Shown: positions 49,601-59,835 of the stretch, piece by piece
Layout: every line of letters begins with the position of its first letter
How positions within the stretch are numbered: the stretch's first letter is position 1
Source of the DNA: Ceratodon purpureus
Lineage: Eukaryota; Streptophyta; Bryopsida; Pseudoditrichales; Ditrichaceae
Reading direction: 5' to 3'
DNA length: 64,000 nucleotides
Assembly (NCBI GenBank): GCA_014871385.1
Contig: CM026426.1
Location: 52,004,478-52,068,477 of the forward strand
The notes under the pieces: model-generated
What the model was told of the DNA's origin: nothing
Seen by the model: only the letters and a program-made list of their open reading frames with translations
The model's database searches: none
Made by a program: the position numbers and the translations under genes

Positions 49601-50295
49601 AATAAAGTATTCGTGTTTAGCAAGTACTGTGCGTGGTTTCCAGTTAAGTGTGAATGATCCGGGAAGGATATGAAAGTTCCGCTGTAGCTCGGATAGGAAG
49701 GTGATGGGAGTTGTGACAAGATCCAAACCGGAATGGTATCGGAATTGAGCGAAAAGATTTAGTGGATTTTCGTAGGAGTGAAACCTCACTGTTCCATCCC
49801 CAATCCAACCTCACGCGGAATAGCCGTCGCTAAGGTCGAAGCGGATCGAGGGGTACTTGATCGGGCTCCCTAAACTTCTGAAGAGGTTCCGCACTCAGTG
49901 AAAGGGCGATTCGGAACGTGGCACGGGTCGCCTAGAGATAATCGGATCTTGGTTCTCCTAGATCCGGATCGGTTTGTCGTTGTAGTCTCACGGATCAGAA
50001 GTGGTCGTCTGTGTGACTTGCTCACTAGAGTACTCTAAGTCAGTTGTGAGGCGGTATCCTTTCCTAGTCGTTGGGGTTTGTGGACGAAACACCTGATGTA
50101 ACAGAGAGAGAGAGTCGAAGAGTTACGTTCTAGAAACGCTATCCGAGCAGTGGCAGGGCTCAGAACTATTGTGGGTAACTACTTGGTGAAGCACTATTGA
50201 ATCCTTGGACGATACTCGGAACCTAGTGACAATACGGAAGTTTACGCTCACTTTGAGTGCCATCCGGATGTTAGTTGCGTTTCCGTGTTCCGACA
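46675..50295 (+). mobile_element. 3.6-kb LTR-like element with a gag-like ORF and ACACA target duplication
   Basis: Begins TGTGGGATCCG and ends GTTCCGACA. ACACA flanks both ends (46670-46674 and 50296-50300). About 520 bases precede an ORF region (47196-49370) and about 925 follow, with an AATAAA near 49602. I found no long direct repeat inside, no pol or integrase and no second TGTGGGA start, so this is not an ordinary two-LTR element. It may be a solo terminal repeat that contains an ORF, or a non-autonomous gag-only element. The insertion lies 208 bases upstream of the methyltransferase-like gene's ATG. The ORF region is broken a few times. Moderately young. Confidence 0.7.
47196..49370 (+). 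pseudogene. gag-like ORF region of the 46.7-kb element
   Basis: Starts MSPVQCRIFSPAAPV. A globular part (IRGKPTQWSAEVWAEVYDF; later TPIAPFLYHLYHSGSLLLDK) is followed by a clear coiled coil (SEKKQLELQLKELTSELATK region, 48160-48300) and a basic, serine/threonine/proline-rich tail with many K, R and T (48957-49370). No zinc knuckle, protease, RT or integrase. The same blocks occur in the copies at 10.0, 17.2 and, more distantly, 34-36 kb. The copy is broken, with about four interruptions. Calling it gag is based on position in an LTR-like unit and domain style, not on a named family match. Confidence 0.5.
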
Positions 50296-50390
50296 ACACA
50301 TTGTCAAGCAGATCAACTTAGGTAGGAGGGTGGCTTTAAGGTCAACCATTAGGGTAGGAATGTCAATGGACCAACAAGCTTTCTGTACCG

Positions 50391-52998
50391 AGTGCTTGCA
50401 GTTCCCTAGCCCAAGATAATGTTCTTAGACTGCTAGCTATGCAATTGCCACAAGCATTATCAAACTTTTCGGATGATATTTTTAGTCTTGACACCATGGA
50501 CCTGCTTCAGTTCCGTACTCATATGGTTCCGGTTACACAGCAGGAGGGAGAGGAATCCATGTCCTTAGTTAATTTTGACGGGCCTTTTGAACCGATTCAG
50601 GAGTCCAAGTTGCCTGATTGCAGCCAGTGCAACACACCGATCATACACTCGGATGTGATGACTTTGGATGCAAAGGAGTGTGACCGGTCGTTGCCAGCAG
50701 CCACTGTTGAACTTCAGGAGTCCGAGGGCAATTCTAGTAATGCTTCCCATGCGTACGCAAATGTAGGGGTCATCAAGCCTGGAACATATTCTAGACTTCT
50801 TTTGAGAAGTACCCCTGGGCCCAAAGGACGCAAGCTACAGAGTAGAGGATGCCGAGCAGTTCATAGCACAGAAGGAGGAGAAGAAGATAGTAATAATGAT
50901 TCTGCTGCCGCTCAGAGATCTATGAAACGCAGTTGTCAAATGTGATATAGGTACTAGGGGTAGCTTTTATTAGTTACTTCTAGACCATTATGAATTGAGT
51001 GGTTCCAATGTAACACTGAACTATTTCATTCGATTTTTGAGGATAATATTTTAGGAAGTTGCTGATATAAGAAGTCATGACTGTCGTATCGCAGCCTCTG
51101 GATTAATTCTGCTGATTAGGGCGGGTACGTGTACTAATCCAAATGTAATAAATTACAGTTGCCAAACTAAGTATGTACAGAGCGTCTCATTATAATTACA
51201 GTGCTATAGCTTGCAAATTCGGTTTCTTTCTTATTCCACCTCTCGTAGTTAACCACCCGATGATTCTATTTGGCGTCATACTCAACCACTCGAGAATTCT
51301 TATGCGTTCCTCTTTGTTTTTTATTCCCCTTTACAGAGCTCACTGTTGCAGGTGCCGCTTCATTCGAACACGATGGCGTATCTTTGTGCACACTCGCATT
51401 CCGTTCCTATTACCTTTCCTTTGGGTGTAGATGGCCGTGCTATGATCAGTTCTACCACCCTTAGTCTTTGGTTTCGGTTTCGGGAGGAATCACTGCATGT
51501 AGAAGAAAAGTTCTTTGACGACATCACTAGCGCTCTCTCGCATGCCGTAGGTCAGTTTTCAACTCAGAATGAGATTGGAACGTTCTGGATGCTCAAACCT
51601 GGAAAGTATAGAGTTTACGGAGTTACCGAGTCTCTACTAGCTGCCTCTACTGAATTGCTTACTCCCCGATCGTCCACAACAGTGTGCATTGAGTCTGAAC
51701 CGTTGTTGAGGAAGGTCAAGACCGAGCCAAGTCTTCAGACCATCTATGAGCTGAGTGATGACTCCGATAGTGCAAAGGTAGAAGAGATTCCGGTGATCCA
51801 TGAGAGCAAAGAGAAGACAGTGCCAATTGCAGATGATAATCATGAGGAGGTGGTTGTCCCTATGAAGTCTTCCGTTCCTTCTACTATTACAGTCTCCCCT
51901 TCAGAGAGCGTCGTCCAGTGCCTCATGAAGCAAAACGTCCGTAAAAGGTCCAAGAGTGTTCTCTCGCGCATTGATTTCAATGCAATTAGAATGTAGGAAT
52001 GTCATTGTAGTATAGGATTCCATCCCTGTATCCGGTACTGAGTAGCCATCCGGCCCGGTAGAGTAGACATACGGAAATCATACCATCCGGTTGTTAGAAT
52101 AGGACCAATGGGTGTCTAGCCACTTTAAGATATGGGGCAGTGGGTGTCCAGCCACTTTAAGTCACGGAACGATGGAGAATCCAGCCACTTTAAAGCATAG
52201 ACGGATTAGTGGGAACCGGCCACTAGTCTAAAAATCCGGAAGTTTGTCCAATAAACTGTAATAGACGTCCGTCCAAGTACCATCCGGTAGGGGATTTGGG
52301 ACGGACGGTAACTAGAGTGGACGGAGAGTAACTGTCTGGAAGCCGGTATCCGGACGGATCCGGATCTAGAAGTGATAATCCGGTAGTCCACACCTCTAGG
52401 GAATCCGGTTGGCTAAGTGCCGGACGGGGAAAGGTAGCTTCTTGTCTAATAGAGGGAAAACTATAGGTCTTCGTGGGAACGAACACGGAGTGGTTTACTT
52501 TGGAGGGTATTTAGTGTCAATTAAGTGCCTTCCGGAGGAATACGGGTACTACGTCGTGCTACAGACCCGCATCTTGAAGGGGAGGAGGTCTTTGTCTCTC
52601 TGAAACAAAAACCTGATGTTGCCTTTGGAGATGAACGGGAGTCTCATAGGCCAGACAAGATTATCGTGTCAAGACCTCGTGTCCAGACCAGAGCTGCACG
52701 CCGAAAGAGCGACTATCCTCCGACGGTGGTATGAGCAGACTCTCCTACAAGCAGTGAAGAGGACCAAGCCGACCTTCACCTTGAGCAGTCTCCACCTCCA
52801 GTCGACTACCATCACGTTACTTCAATTGAGGAGACCGCCTGCAACCCTTCCGAGTGGCACATAGTACGACTTCCTAAGACATCCGCTAAGGCTTGCTTCG
52901 CCCAACATGCTATGACTAAGAAGAAATGCATTGCACGGATTGTGCAGCATGGGAAGAGCACGGCTGCGCCCACATACACAGGTCCAATGAAGAACTAA
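50391..52998 (+). CDS. Unknown gene split by an LTR fragment
   Basis: Exon A about 50391-50945 (acceptor TTGCAG; LAMQLPQALSNFSDDIFSLD; acidic, serine-rich). Exon B 51352-51991 (acceptor CTGTTGCAG; VPLHSNTMAYLCAHSHSVPI, then a compact domain VEEKFFDDITSALSHAVGQF...GKYRVYGVTESLLA). Exon C 52564-52998 continues after the LTR-like fragment (EGEEVFVSLKQKPDVAFGDE, basic TRAARRKS, ending GPMKN and TAA). VKTEP in exon B matches a SUMO-site pattern. Exon C has one in-frame TGA at 52732-52734 with coding on both sides. The splice from A to B is not resolved, since the frame ends in TGA at 50943 before a plausible donor. I do not recognise the family. It runs divergently from the methyltransferase-like gene, with the 3.6-kb element between them. 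Confidence 0.45.
51992..52563 (+). mobile_element. LTR-like fragment related to the 39-kb solo element
   Basis: Matches 40286-40880 almost base for base (by eye about 95%), apart from a ~23-base deletion near its start. Starts TGTAGGAATG and ends GTGCTACA. The upstream 1.07 kb of the 39-kb element is absent and no target duplication is seen, so it is a truncated or recombined copy. It interrupts the unknown gene at 50.4-53.0 kb. Contains the same triple GTGTCTAGCCACTTTAAG-type repeat. Confidence 0.75.
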
Positions 52999-53011
52999 AC
53001 ACCATATTCGT

Positions 53012-53046
53012 TATTTTGGGAGATCTATCATCTCCCAAAATAATGC
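53012..53046. repeat. Perfect hairpin-forming inverted repeat
   Basis: TATTTTGGGAGAT and its inverse ATCTCCCAAAATA surround a 5-base loop (CTATC). It lies just beyond the unknown gene's TAA, so it could be part of its 3' end or the edge of the DUF7869-type transposon. Confidence 0.8.
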
Positions 53047-53516
53047 ATTAGGTCAGGTCGAGTTAAAATGGGCACAATGGTCCCATACTTTGCAAGGAAA
53101 AGCTTATAAGCAATTTCCATTAATTTGGGACATGATCACACAGTACTAATGGGAAATGAAAGAAGGTAGTGGTTTACTAGAAATACTTGAAAAAATACAA
53201 GGTAGGTCGAACCACCCTAAATGAACATCAAACAAATCACAAGAAATGGACACAACGGATATGCTGGGAAATCTTATATTATATATATGTGTGGAAATAC
53301 AAATTAGGTCGACACTCCTTAAATGTTGAATCCGTGACAGGCTCTTTCAGACCTGTACAAACAATCAAGTTGTTCGACTAACATAGCTGCCTACAGTTTC
53401 CGGAGTATGATATGCAATCCAAGAACATACGGACTTCAGTATAGTCCCATGCCAACAAATGTATGTTATCGGCTCTACTTCAGAGATCCAAACTAGGAAC
53501 TTCAACGCTAGATGTC

Positions 53517-53873
53517 GTTTAGGTCGCCTCGACCTAAATGGCTGTTATGTGGCAGTACATATGATATAGAATCAACGCTTTAGGGTACTAAGTAAAAATC
53601 TAGACTAAGAACTATAGGTGACCTGTTGGTATCCCGCACTCGTAAAGTACGAACTTCAACGCCAAATGCAGTTTAGGTCGCCTCGACCTAAACTGCGGTC
53701 TATAATGTGGTACACATGATAAATAAGGAATGGACAGAAACACTTAAGTAGTGTTCCCTCCAATTAAATATATGTAATTTGCTAGTATTCAAAACATAAA
53801 TACGCTAGAACTAATACGCTAGAACTAATACGCTAGAACTGATTAGGTCGACTCGAGCTAAACATCTACCTTT
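53517..53873. repeat. Palindromic repeats on the 3' side of the DUF7869-like gene
   Basis: Three copies of a GTTTAGGTCG...CGACCTAAAC-type palindrome: 53517-53539, 53671-53693 and 53851-53873 (the last GATTAGGTCGACTCGAGCTAAAC-like). The first two sit in a ~155-bp duplicated context (GAACTTCAACGC...). Less perfect AGGTCGA half-sites occur from 53050 on. A run of about three 15-base units (TACGCTAGAACTAA) lies at 53811-53850. Confidence 0.75.
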
Positions 53874-54343
53874 GTCTTGAAAACAGAAGGGACGAACGGT
53901 ATTCAGTTCAGTCGTCTTCAAACGAATATAAGGGATCTGACTAAATTCAGAACTTCAAGACCACCAATTTCAAAGCTACATGTTTATTCAAAATCCGGAG
54001 ACACAAATCTCTCCAAGGAGGCCTTTATAATGTCCAGTTGTTTCAGTGGGATCTTCAGCGTTGGATCCTTGCCAACGCCTCGCTCGTTGACATTTTTTTT
54101 AACTTTGGATTTCCAAGCTGTTATGACTGCATCAGTACTCTGCCACGACTCGGGTACATCCTTCTCAACTGTCCAACGAAGTCTCCCATCCACATCCCAG
54201 CCGGTATAGAATTTCAAAACATTTTCATCTCGGGAAATTGGGCGGTAGAACTCTACTTGGAGCGTGTTCGGGAGGTCAGGGTTCGAATTAGGGTCAGTCA
54301 AGGCCCTCGCAAGCCAGAAAGGACGATCGTCTTCATCGCAGGG

Positions 54344-56821
54344 TCAAAGCGCTAAGAAGTACCCTGCAAAAAGGTCTCGCGCAACAGGGAACGACGGTCC
54401 TGGGCGATCTCGTTTGTGACCAACAAAGTGATCATCCTCTGCGAACTCCTCGCGCAAAGTTCCATCTTCCTGAAACTCGTCTTTGACGGAGTGAGCGAGC
54501 CGCGTGGATGGCCAAAAACCATGCTCCAAGGCGGGGACAGCATCAAAGGGGATGGAAAGAGCGTCTTTAACATCGTTCCAATAGTATGAGAGTGGCTCAT
54601 AGATTCTTCTGGACTGGACTGACTCCGAAGATAGCCTCTCCCAATGATCTACAAAACGCGACAAGCCCTTAATCACATCAGGCAGGTGCCGCATCTCGCG
54701 AGGCGCCACGGCACCAGGAACACCACGGGGCCATAAAGATCGACCTTCTGAATCCTCCTTCCACAACTTGATGCCACAACCATCTCCTTTTGGCAACCAG
54801 TCGTCGTCGTGACAGAAGATTTTATACTTCATGACTGGGCATCCTGAAGAATCTACATAGAATTTGAACTGATGAGCTTTAGTGTGACCCATTAACGTAT
54901 CGTCGCCATCAAGCATCCACTCCGCGATGAATTTCTTGAAATCTGGGACCTCCTGAATAAGATGCGGAATTGTTGGTACTGCTTCATGTTTCATGAAGGA
55001 CTTCATGAGGAGAGGTACTGTGGGGAAGTCCTCCCTTCGCAAAGCCATGCTCCATCGCCCGAAAAGGGCATCAATATCGTCATGAGTATGGCCAACCAGC
55101 ATGAAATTCACGTACACTTCGCGAAACACCCGCTTCGCGACTAATAGGGACCAGAATGAAAATACAAACCTATTCTTGTTATCACTGACAGCGTTATCCA
55201 TTTGGACGTTAAGAATAGGAGGCAAGGGTTTAGCAGCAACAGGAACCTATGGAGGAGGGCCAAGAGGATCGAAACACATCTCTGAACCATGCAAAAGCGC
55301 GGCATACAATGAGTGGGAAGGATTCTCTTGAAAGAGTTCCCTAGAGGTGGATTTAGGGGGTGACTCAAGGTCCCGAAGGAGCTTCGCAAACGATCCAATC
55401 GTGTAATTAGCGTCGTGTGAGTAAATGTCAAGGCCATAATGGGCGTAACGTTGGTCCACATGCCCATGAGCAAGCATTCCCGTGACAGCGAGAGGAAGCT
55501 TCATGAGACCGTCTAAGTGTTTGACCTTGTGGGATAACGCCGGCGACGCCATCTTCAAATGGTCCATCTTGTCATGCATAATAGTAAGAACTTCATGCGG
55601 AGTAGCCTTCGACCTAAATCGATATAGGTAGTACAAGTCCCTATGCGCCATTGCAGAGTCATTGTGCAGCCTCATTTTCTTAGACCACAACAGGGACGCC
55701 TGAGATCCTGTAACCGTCAACTTCTTCTGGGACTGGAACTCATCACATTTTGAGCAACGAGCGAAGTTGTCTCCTGCCCGTTTGGCGTAATATTCTGGAT
55801 AGCTAAGCCTCCTGATCTTGCTCAAGTTAGAAGCGGACATAGGAGGCAATCCGCACTCCGCTAAATGCTCATCGAGGATGGGAATCTGTTCCTTCCATTT
55901 GAAACTGGAAGGCAGAACTTTAGCTACATCTGTCTCCCCTGAAGGCAGAACACGACTCTTGTGGGGCATGTGGTCGGCATGCCTGTCCAGGATGGCCCCT
56001 AGGACGGCAGTTGCTACTACTATGTGATTTCGAGGTTTACGTAAACCAGTATTACCGTGAAATTGGGCCTCGAAACCAGCAGCAGCATACTTGGCATTTC
56101 TATAAAATGTACAGGAGCTCACTCCCATAATCTTCATCCAGGCGAAGGGGCAAACATCTATGCCCTCTAGAGTCACCACACTCCTCCCCGCTGAATTCTT
56201 GTGGATCTGTCTATGCACGTCGAGTTTTATGTGGTTACGGAACTGCACTGTGGTCTTGTCGTACATACGCGACCGTAGACTAGAGATTTTGTCTCTGGGA
56301 TAGTGTTGGACGCATAGGTGAGCGCAGCACGTGTTTGCCGCTACAGAGTTGATAGATGGCTGGGTCATCAGAAACTCAGCGTGACGTGATATAGGAGGGG
56401 GGGTATTCCTAGAGGAGTTATCATACGATCGGGTACGATCTCCCAGGGATCGGTTACGCTCCGCAACCCAACGGTTATACACATCACGTTGACTATGGTG
56501 CTCTAGGCTAACTCCATCCAGATAGCCGTGGCTGATAGGCCACGTTTTGAAGGAGTACCTCCAATCATCCTCTGACCCTTCTTCGACCAAAGAACGTGAT
56601 ACCTGGACGACGACAACAGAATCACCAAGGGGACCAACCGTGTCAGATACCAAGCTAGACCGTGGGTTCCGGATCAAACCCTCTGCTAACGGGATATTGT
56701 CGACACTATATATTGTTACAGTCTTGTTCTGCCATTGTCTTGAGGGTACAACCACGAAGTCTGGAAGGTCTGGGTTTACGGGCACTTCAACGGGTACCTC
56801 GTCATCTGAGACATAGTCCAT
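54344..56821 (-). CDS. DUF7869-like transposon protein, nearly intact (825 codons)
   Basis: ATG 56821 (MDYVSDDEVP) to TGA 54344 in a single frame with only one in-frame TAG (55247-55249), after GPPP and before VPVAAKPLPP. Recognisable blocks in order: HLCVQHYPRDKI, FAWMKIMGVS, a CxxC pair (FARCSKCDEF), MHDKMDHLKMASP, GMLAHGHVDQRYAHYGLDIY, MCFDPLGPPP, LNVQMDNAVSDNKNRFVFSF and FMLVGHTHDDIDALFGRWSM. The last two are the hallmark of the plant and protist DUF7869 family, usually found in repeated, transposon-like loci. The conserved Asp/His residues (QMDN, HTHDDID) suggest an RNase H-like core, an inference. No introns are visible. Flanking palindromic arrays on both sides resemble subterminal binding sites of DNA transposons. 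CAG to TAG is the simplest origin of the one stop. Confidence 0.8.
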
Positions 56822-56916
56822 TGTACCTGAAATGCAACAGACCCAATTCTGTTAGAACATATTATACTCCTTAAAGAGAATTAATCTCTGAATTTGAGAA
56901 CTTATCCTAGGCGCAA

Positions 56917-57221
56917 TTTAGCTCGAGTCGAGTTAAACTGATCCTGGACAATGGGAAGCATGAGTTTAGCTCGAGTCGAGCTAAACTGCTGCTGCCCTTT
57001 AGATGCAGAAGTTTAGCTCGAGTCGAGCTAAACTTGTGTTGCCCTTTGGATACAGATGTTTAGCTCGACTCGAGCTAAACTTCTGCCGCCCTTTGGGTGC
57101 GGTAGTTTAGCTCGACTCGAGCTAAACTTATGCTGCTCTTTGGGTGCTTGAGTTTAGCTCGACTCGAGCTAAACTTGTGATGCTCTTTGGATGCAGCAGT
57201 TTAGCTCGAGTCGAGCTAAAC
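56917..57221. repeat. Palindromic tandem array, 7 copies, ~47-bp period
   Basis: Each unit has a 23-base palindrome with arms GTTTAGCTCGA and TCGAGCTAAAC around a central G or C, followed by a ~24-base spacer like CTTGTGCTGCCCTTTGGATGCAG. Copies at about 56917 (imperfect), 56964, 57011, 57058, 57105, 57152 and 57199. The array begins 96 bases upstream of the DUF7869-like gene's ATG, so it occupies the promoter or subterminal position. Confidence 0.9.
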
Positions 57222-57824
57222 TGCCGTCCGCAAAAAGCGGCGCTTTAATAGGTGCTTCCATCTTCGGAATTCTGAGTCGCAGACTCAGAGTACGCTTACG
57301 GTGTCCGCTCTAAAACGTCTGTAAGAAGGAAAGAGAGACACTGCAAATACACCATGATTTGAATCAATGGAAAGCATACAACAAGCTGATATCAATGAAG
57401 TGTACTGATGATCGGAGAAAACTAAAGAGAAGACGTACAAGAGAAACGGCGCAATACAGCTTCCGCCCAGAAAACAACCACCTCCAAGTGAGCGCCGAGA
57501 GCTCCTACAAGCGAGAGAAGCAAGTGAGTACAGAAAAGACTTCAAGCGGGGACGATTCCAGAGGTCATTCTCCAACGTGTGACCGTTTTCATGCCGCTTG
57601 AGTTTTGAAAATAGGCGGGAATCATGCATGACCATTCGTCCCTCCACATTTTGGGGTGTGAGAATGCGCGGGAATTACCACTTTCCATACTTCTCGGCCC
57701 TTTAGATAGATGCAGATGCAAAATATTTGGTGCATTAAATCAAATGGGATGGGTTGGAAGTCCCTATAGCGCCAGACAGAGTGTTGACTTTTGGCCGCGA
57801 ACTTCTCTTCCTCTATCAGGGTTC
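57222..57824. other. Probable outer end of the DUF7869-type transposon, no gene
   Basis: Starts with a GC-rich inverted element (GCCG...CGGC around 57222-57243) and GCAGACTCAGAG. The remainder has no supported ORF. No terminal inverted repeat matching 53.0-53.5 kb was recognised, so the boundary is open. Confidence 0.35.
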
Positions 57825-57905
57825 AGGTTTTAGGGTATAGGGTTCAGGGTTAAGGGTTTAGGGTCTTAGGTCCAGGGTTTAGGGTTTAGTCTACAGGGTT
57901 AAGGC
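57825..57905 (+). repeat. Degenerate telomere-like TTTAGGG tract
   Basis: About ten imperfect units (GGTTCAGGGTTAAGGGTTTAGGG and similar). It marks an abrupt change from mixed-composition sequence to the AT-rich block on its right. Interstitial telomere-like DNA is common in plant genomes. Confidence 0.75.
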
Positions 57906-58689
57906 ATTTCTAGGGACATTAAATATCACGTATATGGAATAAAATTAAATCGAAAATTGTTTGAACCTATTTGTATTTCGTGAGTAAGGTTCATACAGGG
58001 AAGTATATCGTTGCAAATATTCATACCTCCATGTACTAGAGTATGTATTTATGCTCAATTTCATTATTATATATGATGTATGAAATCAAATCATTATATG
58101 TGAGTTCATGAATAGTTCTTGATAGACCTAGGTAGATATGTTTTTAAATTTAGAATTATTTATTTATTCTACAAATTTACTCAGATATAATTGTCATGTA
58201 TTATGTATATATATTCATGTACTTTTATTTATGTCTCTATTTATTTCATAATGTGTTCTTTACGCCGTGAATGGTGTAGATTTGTTTATTCGTTTCTCGA
58301 ACTCTACATCTTAACATGTATATTTTTAATATACATGTTAGGATTATAATATGTATAATATAATTATATATTCATTTACAAGTAGGTACTAATATATTCA
58401 TTAACTATTTAATGTCCAGTTAAGAATAGTACGAGAATAAATAACTAAAATCTAATGTATACAAATCTTAAAATGATATACAAGTATATTCAAGTATATA
58501 CAAAATACATTGTTAAAAATAATAGTATTAGATTATAGAATTTAATTCATATCTCATGGCAAATTATATACGTTTTTTAGAAGATTGAATTTTTAATATT
58601 TAATCATGAGACGCAAATATTTGAACCATGGTATGCCTTCTATGATAGGCATGGGGTGAAAGTACGTTGACCTAAATGTAAGCCTAATA
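57906..58689. other. AT-rich, no gene
   Basis: Very A/T-rich with runs such as ATATATGATGTATGAAATC. 58440-58670 is a diverged direct copy of 58810-59030 (CAAGTATATACAAA, then ACCATGGTATGCCTT). Confidence 0.5.
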
Positions 58690-59115
58690 TTCTAAAAGTA
58701 CATGATAGTATCATAATCAAATTATAATATAATAATATAGTATAGTATACCAAGGCTCTAATATTTTTATTTACAATTTTATATTTAATTATTGATTATA
58801 ATACGAGAATAATAAAACAATATTCAAGTATATACAAATCTAAAAATGATACACAAATATATTCAAGTATATATACGAAGTACATTGTTAAAAATAAAAG
58901 TATTAAATTATAGAAATCAATTCATTTATTATGGCAAATTCTTTATATTTTTTAAAAGGTTTATGGTTAATTATATTTATTCATGAGAAGCGAATATTTA
59001 AACCATGGTATGCCTTGAATGGTAGGCATGGAAATTACACAAACCTTAATCAAGTCATTAATGTTCTACCTTGAGTTCTATTTGTACAATTTTATTACAT
59101 TCTAATAAGAAAGTG
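58690..59115 (+). repeat. Left arm of a long inverted repeat
   Basis: Inverse of about 60446-60875, with matching blocks ATTTTATTACATTCTAATAA, AACCATGGTATGCCTTG and AGTACATTGTTAAAAATA in mirrored order. The arms are about 425 bases and moderately diverged. Confidence 0.7.
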
Positions 59116-59499
59116 GAATGTTTGGTTCATTCATTTTTTAAAAAAAACTCATAAATTATGGATTCAAATGAAACGTTTTAAACCAATGATCATAATTATA
59201 GTTGTAGTATTAATATATAATATCGGGAAAGGCTCTAGATGCTTGTCTAAGCATACAATCCCATTAATCAATTCTTTAATAATAAATTAAAATGACACAT
59301 TTAAGTAAATCCGGACTTTCGAAAGCCCACATCGGTCAAAGTCCCGTTACCGAGTCTGGTCAAAGTCCCCTTCGTTACTCTGGAACATTCGGCTTCCCGC
59401 CCATGCTGCTTCATAAGCATAAGTTCCTTTGGGCGACAAAACAGTTGTTTCATTCTTAGTTTCCCTTCTGTTTCATCTACTTGTAGTTCATTTGCTGTG

Positions 59500-59835
59500 A
59501 TGAGGAGGTCGGGCGGTGGTTTTAGGGTGTCAAGTTACCCGCCAGACGAGTGGGAGGTGGTTGTTTTTCCACAAGGAGTGGAGGAGCTTCGTCCCTGGTT
59601 TATGGCTGTGGATCGCGCCCGTGGTCGCGGCGTGGAGATTCCCCCGTGGAACCTCATTGCACGCCTAATGCAGCCCGGTGTGGAGTGGGATTGGACTATT
59701 GCACATGGTCTAGAGCAACTGGAGATTATGAACGCCTCCAACATCAAGTTTCCCCTCACCTCCGGCGAGGGCTTCTCTATGCCTGATTCTAATGAGGAGG
59801 GGAGCGTGGATTTGGGGAGCCCACCACATGAATGA
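59500..59835 (+). CDS. 111-aa ORF inside the inverted repeat, unknown
   Basis: ATG 59500 to TGA 59833-59835. It is a compact, non-repetitive sequence (PPDEWEVVVFPQGVEELRPW, then PPWNLIARLM) that looks like a genuine protein and is GC-richer than the surrounding AT-rich DNA. No family recognised. It is centred between the two inverted-repeat arms, so it may be the cargo or transposase remnant of a small inverted-repeat element. An in-frame GTG precedes the ATG, but ATG is the sensible start. A possible downstream exon was not found. Confidence 0.5.
   Translation: MRRSGGGFRVSSYPPDEWEVVVFPQGVEELRPWFMAVDRARGRGVEIPPWNLIARLMQPGVEWDWTIAHGLEQLEIMNASNIKFPLTSGEGFSMPDSNEEGSVDLGSPPHE

Noticed and set aside
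12038-56821. Reassigned genetic code with TAA/TAG read as glutamine, as in some ulvophyte algae
   Set aside because: Several TAGs sit where Gln fits and some genes end at TGA, but in-frame TGA codons also occur inside coding frames (29670, 28628, 52732), and the 930-codon transposase core and 524-codon DUF7869 frame use no TAA/TAG at all despite many Gln codons. C-to-T decay explains all cases more simply.
57825-57905. Possible chromosome end
   Set aside because: The TTTAGGG-like tract is short, degenerate and followed by more than 6 kb of other sequence, so it is interstitial.
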